Under the pieces are notes generated by a model. That model was not told where the DNA came from, ran no database searches, and was given only the letters and a program-made list of their open reading frames with translations. Positions 9,743 through 21,405 of a DNA stretch of 64,000 bases are shown here, piece after piece. Numbering within the stretch: position 1 is the stretch's first letter; every line of letters begins with the position of its first letter. The translations under genes were made by a program, and so were the position numbers. The stretch lies in the NCBI GenBank assembly GCA_020465985.1, contig JAANYP010003745.1:1-64000 (forward strand), written 5' to 3'. This DNA comes from Centrapalus pauciflorus (lineage: Eukaryota; Streptophyta; Magnoliopsida; Asterales; Asteraceae).

Positions 9743-11090
9743 TATTCCTTAAACAATTTACCCAATTTGAATTAAGGCTAAGATCCATATTTTCGATTCG
9801 TTTTATGAAAAGGGTCGCCGTAATCACGCCACGAATTTATTTTAGGTGGACAAACTCTTGTCGATTTCAATCTCTATGAAATTCCTAGATCTTTTGAGAT
9901 TCATTGAATCTTATCAATGGCATGTTAATCTCGGTTATGCTCAACTACTATCCGTGACTGGTTGCCAAGGATCACGGACAAGATGGTGAATTTAACCATG
10001 CAAAACTGCGTAAGACCCGGCACGGATCAGTCCGGGAATCGCGTCTGGACACCATCCTATCAAAAGTCATCGGTAGCTCCATTGAACGCACAGCGAAGCG
10101 GAGGAGGTAGGTCAGCGCGAAGCTGTTAAAAACCTACTCCTTTAGGGAAGCAGAGCGACCCGCCTTATACCTCGTTTATAGTTTGTTCACTATGGGTGAG
10201 CCGATTTATCAATTGACTGACGATGTAATTAGATTTAAATGATATATATATATATAAAATCAATAATACATATATAAATTTCTTTTAAATCTTAGGGGTT
10301 TAATTTTAAACTTTTAAAATTAAAGGGTCTATTTTAAACATTTTAAAATTCAGGGTATATTTTAAACAATTTAAAATATTAGGGTTTAAATTAATATTTA
10401 TATTTTATATATATATATTTCGGTTTCAATATTTAAATAAAATAAGAAACATTTAATTATTAAATATATATATTAAATCCGAAACCTATATATATAACCA
10501 TATAAATCCTCAAAATTTAAACCTAGGATAATACAAGTTTATCCGAATAAATTATGATATTCTAAAACATTTAGGATAAGCACTTAATTTAAATTAAGGT
10601 AATTTCTAGATAAATAGGATTTAGGATAAACCTAGAAAATCAAGCTTATCTCTAAGGCATTTTTATATAAAACCCCAAAAATCAAACCCTTAATTAAATT
10701 AATAAAATCCTAAATTAATAAAATAATAATTTATTTAATATTTCAGATTTATCCATTTAAAACCTTTTAAAAATCCGAAAATTTGAAGATAAATATGAAA
10801 AACAATTTTCAAAATTTAGACAATTAGTTTAATATTTAAAAACTATTTTAAAAATTAAAAAATTATCAAAAAAACGAATTTTACTCCAAAAATTTCGAAA
10901 AAATAATTTTTAATTAATTTTTCGGATTTATTTAATATTTAAAAATTAATTTGAAGTTTAAACAATTTAATTTAAAATTAAAAACACCATTAAAATTAAA
11001 TCAAAATTCCGAAAATTAATCAAAACAAATTTTGAAATTTAAGAACAAGATTATCATCTCAAAATTAGTGCAAAGCTCGTTAGGTTGACC
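9743..11090 (-). other. Noncoding internal region of a large LTR element, AT-rich
   Basis: No credible coding region is seen. Positions 9743-10230 are of mixed composition, while 10230-11090 is very AT-rich with TATA tracts. Since it directly follows (on the minus strand) a primer-binding site and LTR at 11091-11875, it is read as the leader of that element. The element continues left of element A, outside the window, if A is inserted in it. It could be a non-autonomous LARD-like element; coding parts may instead simply lie outside. Confidence 0.5.
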
Positions 11091-11102
11091 GCTCTGATAC
11101 CA
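11091..11102 (-). promoter_or_regulatory. Primer-binding site (initiator Met tRNA type)
   Basis: The minus strand reads TGGTATCAGAGC, complementary to the 3' end of plant initiator tRNA-Met. It lies four bases inside the LTR end at 11107. Confidence 0.85.
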
Positions 11103-11106
11103 CTAT

Positions 11107-11875
11107 TGGGTTTCCTATACCCTTGCTAGGTTAAATTAAAACTTTGCGGAAAATTAAATAACCTTACTATGCAAGAATATAAAACCTTAAGGATCTAACC
11201 AAACAACCTAAGCAACTAATTATTAAAATAAAGAGATGAATAAGAAAAACTAACCTTGAGAAAATTCGCAATTTTCTCCACGAAGAACGATTGCACGAAC
11301 AGCCTCTGAATCGAGTAACAAGCGTCTAAAGCAAGATCGCTTCTAGTGTTCACACCCAATGAACAAAAGAAAAGATAATTATAACTTTTCTAAGCTCAGA
11401 TCTCGGAGTCCCAAAAACTGGTATCCCTTGTGATTGTTAGAGAACTTAGAATTGAATTAGCGAGGAATGAAGCAGGCAGGGGGCTGCCTATTTATAGGTT
11501 TTAGAAACCTACAAATTTTTTATCCCAAATCCATGTGGGATGGATTGGTGGCCGGCCCCCCTATTAGGGTTTAGGGGGTGCCCTGTTGACTATCAACTAA
11601 TTGCAGTTTAGCCCCTGTACTTCCTCAATTAATTCTATTAGCTTCCGGTTAATTTATTAACTATTAATAAATTAACAAACTAACCCATTAATCAAATATA
11701 ATCAATTATTTAGTTTCTAATTAATTTATTAAACATAATAAATTAACAAACTAATTAACATTATATATTTAATTTAATCATCTTCTCTTTACAATTCATT
11801 GCGTACACCCAAAAAGGATCCATCCTGATAACAATATGTTTACAAATAATTGTGACTTGGACACTAATTCCAACA
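11107..11875 (-). repeat. 5' LTR of a nested LTR element
   Basis: On the minus strand the LTR starts TGTTGGAATTAGTGTCC and ends GGAAACCCA, 769 bp, followed by a primer-binding site. A TATAAATA box lies at 11489-11496 and a GC-rich stretch with AAACCCTA upstream of it. The right boundary coincides exactly with the point where the pol of element B stops, so this element inserted into B. The flank at 11876-11880 is GAATA; the matching copy would be left of the window. Confidence 0.85.
11489..11496 (-). promoter_or_regulatory. TATA box in nested LTR
   Basis: The minus strand reads CTATAAATAGG, a strong plant core promoter match, at a usual place inside the LTR. Confidence 0.7.
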
Positions 11876-14482
11876 GAATATCGTAGACATACTTCGTCTG
11901 ATGGATAAACATACCCTCCTTTCTCTGTTCAACTTGCAAACCCAGAAAGAAGTTCAACTCCCCCATAGCACTCATCTCGAACTTTGACTTCATCACCTTC
12001 TCGAAATCTTTGCACATCTGCTCGTCTGATGACCCGAAAATGATGTCATCCACGTACACTTGTACCAAGATAAAATGTTCTCCCTTCCTCTTCACGAACA
12101 ATGTACTATCAATTCTCCCTCTTTCAAACCCGTTGTCCATAAGATGAGTTGATAACGTCTCATACCATGCCCTTGGTGCCTGATGCAATCCATACAGAGC
12201 CTTATCCAGTCGATACACTCTGTCAGGAAAGTTCGGATCAGTGAACCAGACGGTTGTTTGACGTACACCAGTTCCTTCACCTTTCCATACAAAAAGGCAC
12301 TCTTTACATCTAGTTGATAGACTTTAAATCCTTTGAAGGATGCAAAGGCCAGAAACAAACGGATTGCCTCAAGCCTCGCCACTGGCGCAAACACTTCGTT
12401 GTAATCGATTCCTTCTTCTTGGTTGAAACCCTTTACGACAAGTCTTGCCTTGTTGCGATTACAATACCCCGATCATCTCTCTTGCACTTAAAAACCCACT
12501 TGGTTCCTATAACAACTTCTCCTCGAGGTAACGGCACTAACTCCCACACTTCCAGCTTCCTGAATTTTGACAGTTCTTCTTACATCGCTTCAACCCAAGA
12601 GTTGTCTTTCAGTGTCATTTGCACATTCTTCGGCTCTACTTGTGAGATAAAACACGAATAAAGGCAAGTTTGAAAAGCCTCGGAGTCATTAATCATCGAC
12701 AACAGCACTGTGTTGTTATTCAAACTACTCCTAGTTCTCACACCAGCGTTCGGATTTCCTATGATACTTTCAACCGGATGATCCTTATTTATTCTAGATG
12801 TTTCAATCTCATAGACCCTAAGATTATCTCCTAAGTTTGATCATATTTCACCTAACGGGGGAACGACTTCAGACGTCACATTCTCTTCTTCATGATCACT
12901 GTCTTCAGAATTTGAAGTATTAGTCTGATTCTCGTTTGTAGGTAACTCATGATCATTCTCTGCTGGAGACCAATTTTCTGTCGGCGTAGGTTCAGAAGTT
13001 GATGGAATGCTTGCTTTTTGAAAACTTTGACCTTCGTCATTCAAATTTAATGATGATAAGTCTTCTTCAATTGAACCTGCATTTCCATCCAAAGGAATGT
13101 TAAATTATTCAAACAATTTGTCATAATCAAATAACCATTCCAGACCAGTTTGGGGTTCATGTGTATAACTTGTTACATCGATGTTATACACAATTTCTAC
13201 CGTACTGTTAGTTTTGTTAAAAACCCTTTTGTTTGGTGAGTTAGGCACATAACCTAGGAAATAACCTTCGTCAGCCTTTTCACCAAACTTAGGTTGATGT
13301 TTTGTTTTCATTAAAGTACACGGTACCCCAAACGGTTTGAAGCCAGTTAAATTGGGTGGTCTTGTTTTCAAAACTTCATAACAGGTTTTGTTCAGTGATT
13401 TGACAGTAAGAACCCGGTTTAAAACATGACAAGCGGTATTCACTGCCTCCCCCCAAAACATGGTAGGAAGCTTTGAATCCGAGAGCATGGTCCTTGCTGC
13501 CTCAATCAAAGTCCTGTTCTTCCGTTCTGCCACCCCATTTTGTTGTGGCTCATATGGTGCACTAAATTGATGCACTATGCCTTTAGATAGGCAATATACA
13601 CCAATTACTGTGTTTTTGAACTCTGTTCCATTATCACTCCTTATACGTTTTACCCTCGTCCCATAGGATTTTTCGACTTGGTCTAAGAACCCAATCAACT
13701 TTGCAGCTGTCTCGTCCTTCGTACCTAAAAAGAAAACCCATGAAAATCGTGAGTAATCCGTCTGTGATAACTAAACAGTACCAACTACCACCTATACTTC
13801 TTTTGTTGATAGGTCCAAATAGGTCCATATGCAACAAATCGAAAGTGGAAGCTATTGAGTTCTGAGTCTTAGACTTGTGTGACTTTTTGTGTTGTTTGCC
13901 TTTCTTGCATTGTACACACTTGTCTTCAAACTGAAAACTCTTCATCGGGACAACTTGCACCAGACCACGTTTAGTGATGTAGTTCATCTTCGTTAGGTGC
14001 AAGTGTGTCATGCGTATCTGCCATAAGACTGATTCAGTCTCTGAAGCTTTAGATAACAGACAGATTGTTCCCATCGATGAATCGGAGATGTTCATGTCCA
14101 GCATGTACAAATCATTCTTCCTTGGGGCACTCATCATAATCCACTCTTCAGGAATTTTGAATCCCGGCTTCAGCACTAACGCTTCAGTATCAGTAAACAA
14201 GATTGAATTTTTCTTATCACACATCTGAGAGACACTGATGAGATTGTGAGCAAGTCTATCAACATGATATACTTGATCAAGTGTGATAGTCCCATTAGTA
14301 ATCAATCATGTTCCAGTGATATTTCCTCCATTGTTCCCGGCAAATGATACGAATCCCTTGTTCCCTCCCTTGAAGTTTGTGAGTAGACTTCTTTCCCCAG
14401 TCATGTGTCTAGAGCAACCACTGTCGACGAACCACTTGTTGTTGAGACCTGTAGTTAACTCTTGCACATGAAAGAAAACAAG
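11876..14482 (-). pseudogene. Pol (PR-INT-partial RT) of element B, broken
   Basis: Reading leftwards: protease with VDSGCSRHMTG near 14430; a stop after about 45 residues of protease near 14305; HHCC and integrase core with MDLFGP, DNGTEF and PQQNGVAERKNR (about 13800-13500); proline-rich linker (about 13090-12840); RT with YVDD near 12055. Several frameshifts occur (near 13740, 13100 and 12230). The protein stops after YVYDI at 11880, in the middle of the RT connection, because of the nested LTR. The G run near 13452 has six G, one more than in element A. Confidence 0.9.
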
Positions 14483-17305
14483 TTAGTTATCACGGGGAAC
14501 CCAAGCCATGACTGACTTGGTAATACCGTTCTCATCCACATACGTGAACTCCTTCGAATACCCATCTCTCCTTTCAGGTGACTTCGGTGTTTGATTGAGA
14601 ACCTGTTGTGGTGCAGAGTGATTTAATTTCACTCTTGGCCTTTGGTTAGAAATTTGCTGTGGAGCCCTCGAATAATTTCTATTATAGGGCATTTCAGATT
14701 GATATCCCTGGGCTCTACCTGGTGTTTGATGTCTTACAGGAGTGTGAGACCTAACCGGAGTGTAAGCTCTTCTAGGTGTTGTACCCCTATAAACTTGTTG
14801 AGGTCCTGACTTAGATTAATTAGGGACTCTATTCGGTGAGTTAGTCCTAAGCACTTCATTTGGTCTAACCGACACAGGTACTTGTCTAACAGCAATCTTA
14901 GGTGTGGCATTCACAATCTTCTCATTGTTTTGAGAACCACTTGTGCTTGCTACACTTGATGAGGGTTTATGTTGCTCAGGCTTTCCAACACTAGGTGTAG
15001 AGTCTACCTTCTTATATGGAAGTTAGATGCAACATGTCCTCTTTCATGACATCTAAAACAAGAAATCTTGTCAACCAACTTCTTATGTGTGCCCTTTGAC
15101 TTTGGTGTCTCACTAATGTCAGTTTCGTTCTTTTCAACTACCGTGACTATTTCCTCTTTCTGATGATGAACTTCAGATTTAGCTTCTCCTAGAATTTTGT
15201 CACTAGAAGACTGCACAAACTTGACTTTCTTAATCGTAACGTTATTATTAGTCACCTTAGTTGATTTATCCTTATCCGATTCAGATACTGTTTCAGTTGC
15301 TACCTCTGATTCAACTGGTTTATCAATTTTATCCTGAAGTTGAGGCACATAGTTATCGTTAAAAGGTGGAGGACTCTCTTTATAACCTAAACCTACTGGT
15401 TTCTTAGATTGACGTTGTGCATCTAAGATTTTCCCTAGATTCAGAGAAGAGTTCCTAGACTTTTCTAACTTACTATTTACCTCTGCAACCTTAACCTTAG
15501 ATTCAGCTAGCTCTACCTCTTTAATAGTAAGTTCTTTGGTTAAAGCCTCAACATGCTCATACATAAGCTCTATCCTGACACACTGCTCACTTAGTTTGTC
15601 TTTTAGAACTATTACATCTTGAGCATCTGCTTTCAGCTTATTCCTAGGATCTTCTTTGATATCTAGGAGGCTAGCATTATCTGATTTTAAGGATTCTATT
15701 TGAGCAGTTAAATTACTATGTGCTTCCAGCACTAAGTTTAATCTATCATTAGAAGTGGCACATAAAACACATAAATCACGGAATGTAGAAAAGTTCAAAA
15801 TTACATTTGTATGATTTGATTCCACGTTTGCCATTTGTGCAGCAAACTCCAGAATAGTCTGATTGTCTGACTGTTCCACCAACACAGTACTTGTATCATT
15901 CTGTTCTCTGTCCTCTGTTACTTCCTCTGCTCTGACATCCCCAGTCTCTGTTACTTCAGCCATGAAGGCTCTAGCATTAGACTCTGGATGTGAACTCCAA
16001 TCATACGTCCCATCAAGCTGTCTGTTCGATGATACGTTGGTTAACAGACCAATGATGTTCGCTTGATTACCCGAACTACCAGGCTGATATCTCCCCTGAG
16101 ATTGACTCTGATAGTTCTCAACTTTGGGTCTTTGACACTCTCGAGCAAAGTGTCCTAATTTCTGGCAGTTATAGCACTTAACTTTGGATTTGTCGAACCC
16201 AATCTTATTGTTGCTAACGTTCAGATTTCTGCCTGTTCGCTTTATGAATCTTTTGACCCTTTGAGTCACCATGGCCAGTTGCCACTGAAGATCCATTTCT
16301 TCCAAATCATCAGGATCCACCTGATAATAGTCCTCTTCCCATAACGCAGGATCGTTGATTTTTCCTTGTACACAATTTCCATATGCGGCAACAAACGAAG
16401 CCAAAAGATTCAGATGAGTCTCTGCTGATTGTGCACTCATAGGCATCTTTGTGTACTGTTGAGAAGTAGATGCTGAATGAGTCGGTTTCTCTTCCGGTTT
16501 AGAATACCCTAAGAAGCCCGACTACTTGTGTCTTCTACGTCCACTGGAATAGACGTTTCGCCCGTGAAGAATGTTGTAGGTGTTTTCAGTTCATTCTCGA
16601 CAGAAGGTTTTGACTTTCCAAAATACATGTCTGGATCTTGAACCTGATCATATTCCCTTTCCTTCTTGAGTAACTGAAAGTTATAAGCCCTCAGCGTGCC
16701 AATGACTCCTTCAAGCGTAAGAGTTCCGTATTTTTCTTCATCATGCTTTATGAGCGCTACGTACATCTCCCATTTCCTGTTAAAGCATCAAGAAGTTTTT
16801 CAATCTTCTCAAGTTCACGATACTCGACATCGTGATTATCCAACTCTGTCAATAAGTGGTAGAACCTTGTGATTGTCTCATCCAGCTTTTCGTTTTTCAA
16901 TGCTTTGAAAATAGCGAACTGTTGCTTAAGCATCTCGGTCCTTCCTTTCCTAACCCTCGGATTTCCCTCACACCTTTTCTCGAGTGCATCCCACAGCTCT
17001 TTAGCTGTACGATGATTCCTAAATGTGTGCAGAATGTCCTGAGGTAGTGCCATGCGAATAATGGAAAACACTCTGTTCTCTGCCTCATATAGTTTCTTGT
17101 CATCATCTTTCATCTTCTAATATGTAAGGACTCTCTGACGACCCTCAAACTCCTGAGTAGGCGGAATGTATCCCTCGTCGATACAGATCCACATCCGCAT
17201 CTCATTGAAACGAGAAAAATCGGCAAACCTATCCTTCCACCAGTAGTAGTCTTCCAACCTCATCAGCTTAGGTGGAGAATTTGTCTTACCAACCTCATGG
17301 TCCAT
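14483..17305 (-). pseudogene. Gag of element B, broken
   Basis: It starts with MDHEVGKTNSPPKLMRLEDYY at 17305 and contains the copia gag core (UBN2-type: LWDALEKRCEG and TRFYHLLTELDNH). A zinc knuckle CYNCQKLGHFAREC lies near 16170, a long coiled coil runs from about 15750 to 15430, and a second partial knuckle CFRCHERGH lies near 15060 that lacks its last Cys. The basic Gln/Pro-rich tail ends WVPRDN. Lesions: an in-frame stop at 17117-17119, a frameshift near 16770, a stop near 16509 and breaks between 15004 and 14692. About 930 codons in all, long for copia gag but usual for SIRE types. Confidence 0.85.
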
Positions 17306-17908
17306 TTGATAAACTTTTGCAAACTAGTTATTATTTTATACTTTTTGAATTAGAACTTAATTAATTTAATTTGAAATTAATTTAAATTAACCCTTTCGAA
17401 CTTAAGTAAGTTCGAATTTGATTAATATTAAATTCGTTTGAAATTAAATTCGAATTTCAATATGTTCGAATCCAACAAATTCGAAATTCTGACAAGTTCG
17501 AGGTTCCTGACAAATTCGAATATATGACAAATTTAAATGCTAGCAAATTCGAATCTCAGCCAAATTCGAATGAAACCCTAAAATAAATTCGAGAGGAGCG
17601 TATTTTCTGACAAGTTTGAATTTCTGACAAATTCGAACAAACCCTAATACCCCACCCCCTATGTTCGAGCACCGCAAGTTCGAAAAACGGCCAAAAATTT
17701 GATTTTTTCAAGTTTTCAGTTTAAACCAAAATTTTTAAGTCTACAAATACTGATTTCGACCAAAAAGGTGAACTAATGCAAACTTTTCTCCGTTATCTTG
17801 CGTGTAAAACTCGAAAAAACTAACCAAAAAGTGATTTTTCCGTCCAAAAACGCCAAGAAACCACGGATGTTGTTTATGAACACGAAGAACACCAAGAACA
17901 CCCTTATG
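17306..17908 (-). repeat. Leader of element B with TTCGAATTTGTC repeats
   Basis: This stretch lies between primer-binding site and gag start. From about 17390 to 17660 the minus strand repeats TTCGAA(T/C)TTGTC-like motifs about a dozen times. The rest is AT-rich and I see no coding potential. The motif resembles the TTCGAATCTGTC repeat of element A but is a distinct version. Confidence 0.75.
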
Positions 17909-17920
17909 GCTCTGATACCA
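17909..17920 (-). promoter_or_regulatory. Primer-binding site of element B
   Basis: The minus strand reads TGGTATCAGAGC, two bases after the LTR end CCTTACA. This sets the LTR border for both B and A. Confidence 0.9.
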
Positions 17921-17922
17921 CT

Positions 17923-18265
17923 TGTAAGGTCGCCTACCTACGGATCCTATCTTGAAGTGACGCCGTCCAACGAGTGCGGAATCCTCGTTAGCAGTTTGAT
18001 GGATAGACCACACACACAGAAACCGGAGACACACACGATGATAGACGAACACTATAACGTCCCGACACGTGATTCTCTCAAAGAACAAACACAAAATCGC
18101 CTTGCAAGTTCGAGATCGCCTCTGCCTTAATCACTGAATTAGTTTAGCAAAAGTTGTTAATTTAAACGAATTAACACCTAATTATAACACCTGATTCGAA
18201 CTTGCTCTGGGCAAGTTCGACCAAGCCCAAGGCCCTTCGAACTTGTCCTCAATAAGTTCGAAACA
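17923..18265 (-). repeat. 5' LTR of element B
   Basis: The inner border at 17923 is firm (CCTTACA then primer-binding site). The outer border is provisional: TGTTTCGAAC ending at 18265 gives TG..CA ends and 343 bp, shorter than the 644-bp LTR of A. It contains TTCGAAC palindromes (18190-18265), a TATAATTA box at 18179-18186 and the U5 hairpin at 17969-17989, all on the minus strand. Confidence 0.65.
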
Positions 18266-19566
18266 GTTATTTTGAACCTATGTTTGAATTACTAAAAAAA
18301 GACCAATATCTGATGATGATGATTATTATTATTATTATTATTATTATTATTTTTATTGTTATTATTATTGTTATTATTATTATTATTATTATTTACCTTT
18401 TTTCGAAAATAAACCCAATAACTCTATATGAAATTACCGGCCCACTTTCTTCAATTAAATTATATGTGGTGCTGTTACTAAACAAGGAAACAGGAAGCAA
18501 ATAAAGAAGGGTCCCAAAACCATATAAGTCAAACCCAGTCCCTTTTCCTTTTTTATTCTTTCTGTTCTGTGTGACAAGGAGCAGAATCACAGAGACGAAT
18601 GGACAGACACCGGCAGCAGGTTGCTGCCACTCGCCACCGGCCAGACTCACGGCGTCGCCATCGCCGGTTACCGGCCGCCGTCTAGCCACCCTTAACACAC
18701 TCACACACCCATTCTTTGATTTCTATATCATTTTCAATCTTAACTTAAATTTTATAATCCTTGAAACCAACTCCAATGATCCCAAACTCAAGGTAAATCC
18801 CTAGAATCATAAAATAAATCTATTTCTAACTTTATTTTTGATAATGATTGATGTTTTAATGGTTACATGTTCAAAAATATAAACTTGATATAATACTCCA
18901 TTAATGCAGGTATATGGTTTCTTTAATAAAAAAATGGTGAAATGGGTGAGCAAGAGGGGGTTCATTTCAGATTATTAACTTGTTAGTAATCGTATCTTAA
19001 GAATTCTAGTATAGAGGGAAAAAAATACATACGGGAATTGAAGAACTGGGTTGGACTTGTACCTTAAGAAAATTGAAGAAGGTGAAGATGAAAGCTTGAA
19101 GATGATAATGAAAATTGTAGTTTCATTTCACTCAAAACTCCAATAAATTCATTTTACCCATGCAAGTTGGTTGTATGGATTTGAATGCAAATAAAAAAAA
19201 GAGATGGAGAAACATTGAAATAGAGAGTCAAATGACTCAAATGGTGCATGGGTCTAAAAGAAAACATGGGTGTGCATAGAGTGTAACCCTCTTAAGGGTG
19301 AAATTTCTTTGTCTTAAAAGTCAACAAGGAAACAACAATAATCTACCCATTTAAATGGTAAAATTAGACAACAAACTTTAGGTTGTTGATTTTCAACGAG
19401 AATTTACGTATAGTTTGATTTTAATTTTAAAGTATAATTTCATCATTATTTGGTTATTTGATGTTTAGTCTCATATTTCAAGAGTAGATTTTGTCTTTAA
19501 CAATTATAATCGGTTGACTCGTCAACTCTCGCATGTTAAACATTTATATAAAATATGTGTGTTACA
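18266..19566 (-). repeat. Probable Ty3/gypsy-type LTR fragment
   Basis: The right end reads TGTAACACAC on the minus strand, and the gypsy leader of G1 resumes at 19567. The arrangement (AT-rich ends, GC-rich CCGGC block at 18610-18690) resembles the solo LTR at 37458-40122. No coding region is credible. The left border is not defined; an (ATT)n microsatellite lies at 18322-18394. A host-derived sequence is the alternative. Confidence 0.45.
18322..18394. repeat. (ATT)n microsatellite
   Basis: About 24 ATT units with a few TTG interruptions. Confidence 0.95.
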
Positions 19567-19850
19567 GAAACCCCGGAGGCATCCCACACCTACTGCCTCC
19601 TCTATCATTATATTTGTAGTGTTTGTATTTTCTACTTAGTGTATCTTGTAGTTAAGTAGTCTAGAAAATTTTTCAGGAAAACCCCGACCCTATGTTGTAA
19701 AAGATTATGTATCAAGCTATTTTTAATGAAAATTAAGTTTAACTATAAATCTGTGTTTGATGATATGTAGTATGACTATCTGCCTTAGTAAATTCAAACC
19801 CATAGACTTATCTTCTTACACCGTGTTAATTTTCTCTGAACTTCAAGATC
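19567..19850 (+). other. Leader of G1
   Basis: Noncoding. It begins GAAACCCCGGAGGCATC and matches the leader at 50294 onward (GAAACCCCGAAGGCGTC) through the AAACCCCGACC-type segment near 19680. This ties G1 and G3 to one family. Confidence 0.6.
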
Positions 19851-20863
19851 ATGGCACCACGAAGGATGAACACAGAGGAGATTAAGCGGCTAGTGGCTCA
19901 AAGAGTAGCTAACGCAATTGCAACCCTAGAGAGCAACCGCCACAATGGTTTGGGGGAGCACTGGAGTTGCTGGAGGGGCGGAAAATAACCCGCGGGGTTG
20001 TAGCATCAAAAGTTTCTTAAGCTGCCAACCCAGTTATTTCAATGGTACGGAAGGTGTTGTTGGTCTTACAAGCTGGTTCGAGAAATTGGAATCCATTATC
20101 CGGGTCAGCAACTACACAGAAGACACAAAAAAAAGTGAAGTTCTCACACACTGCTACGTTCAGTTAGTAGGCATTGATGTGGCCTATCAATTCCTGTGGG
20201 TAGAGTTGAAATAGATGATGACTGATAAGTACTACCCAAGAAACAAACTCTAAAAGATGGAAGCTGAGTTTCGGAACTTGTCCATGAAGGGGACGGACAT
20301 CACAGGATACACCAACCGATTCCATGAGCTGAGCCTCCTATGTCCCGGGATGGTTACCCCGGAATACAAGAGGGTTAAACGATACATTTAGGGACTCTCC
20401 CCCCAGATCCAAGGGAATGTAACCTCCTCCAACCCAACGACAATCCAAAATTCCATCCGAATGACACACAATTTGATGGAGCAGGTAGTACGCCAAGGGG
20501 CGGCGGCTGCAAAGAGTTCAGACAACAAGCAGAAATGGGAAGACCGTTCGGGAAAGAATTCGGGGAACAAACAGAAGAAGCAAGAGACAATCAAGGCCTA
20601 CGTAGCTGGTCTGAGTCAAAGAAAAGCTACACTGGTTTAAACCTTATTGCAGCAAGTGCAATTACCATCACAACGGCCAGTGTACAAATCCCTATGGTAA
20701 GTGCAAAAGGCAAGGTCACCTGACCAAGGATTGCAGAGTTTCCAACTCCGGCACCAACAACGGGTCTCAAAAAGGGTGCTTTGAATACAGGAACATGGGG
20801 CACTACGAAAAAGACTGTACGAAATTGAAGAATGTCGGAGGAGCTTAGGGAAGAGCTTTTGTT
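19851..20863 (+). pseudogene. Gag of G1, broken
   Basis: It starts MAPRRMNTEEIKRLVAQRV at 19851. Gypsy gag core motifs follow: FLSCQPSYFNGTEGVVGL and WFEKLESI near 20010-20100, then YTNRFHELSLLCPGMVTPEY near 20310. A degenerate zinc knuckle region lies near 20700-20830. Frameshifts near 19940 and 20640 and stops near 20214, 20250 and 20390 destroy it. Confidence 0.8.
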
Positions 20864-21405
20864 ATGGGAAGTGGAGAAGCGAGGCAGAATCCCCACGTGG
20901 TCAAGGATACGTTCCTTCTCAACAACTCTTATGCATTCATACTATTTGATACTGGAGCTTATACGAGCTTTATATCCACTAAGTTTAGTAACCAGATAAA
21001 TGCCACTCTTACCCCATTAAGTGCCACTTATGCTATAGAGGTTGCTGACGGTAAGACACTTAAAACAAATAATATAATTCGAGGATGCTCCTTAGAATTA
21101 GTAGGTCAACTTTTTGAAATAGACTTGTTGCGCGTCAAACTGGGGAGTTTTGACATGATTATAGTCATGGGTTGGTCATCGAGAAACCATGCAGAAATTG
21201 TGTGCGACAAGAAGACGGTGCGCATAACATTGGCCAATAAGAAGATCCTAACCGTCCAAGGAGAAAGTAGAAACACTAAAGTAAGCATCATCTCCAGCCT
21301 TTGGACCCTGAAGTGTCTGCGAAAGGGTTGTCAAGCGATCTTAGTCCACATGACGGAGAAGGAGCCGAAGGAGAAGCGGCTCGAGGATATTCCTATAATC
21401 TGTGT
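20864..21405 (+). pseudogene. Aspartic protease of G1, cut at G2 junction
   Basis: It carries the active-site motif LFDTGAYTSFI near 20945 and the retropepsin C-terminal pattern FDMIIVMGWSSRN near 21150 (usual form IVGMDWL, so altered). It runs on to EDIPIIC, the linker that normally leads into RT, and breaks where G2 sequence begins. The rest of the RT palm is missing. Confidence 0.8.

Larger units (their letters stand above)
11876..18265 (-). mobile_element. Element B: SIRE/Maximus-type Ty1/copia element, truncated
   Basis: On the minus strand it has 5' LTR, primer-binding site, leader with TTCGAATTTG repeats, gag with two zinc knuckles, and pol up to mid RT. Pol breaks at 11875 where another LTR begins. 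RNase H, ORF3 and the 3' LTR are absent here and probably lie left of the window. Coding regions are close to those of element A, with gag tails ending in the same residues, but it is more decayed. Confidence 0.9.

Noticed and set aside
11091..11102. Initiator tRNA-complementary sites considered as tRNA genes
   Set aside because: Only 12-14 nt match; no cloverleaf, A box or B box around them. They are primer-binding sites.
17798..18130. 110-codon plus-strand ORF over the B primer site and LTR
   Set aside because: Opposite to the element, crosses primer-binding site and U5; no domain.
18571..18804. ORFs across the GC-rich CCGGC block, as a host gene start
   Set aside because: Short, no domain, opposite-strand ORFs of similar length, and a similar GC-rich block occurs in the solo LTR at 39180-39260.
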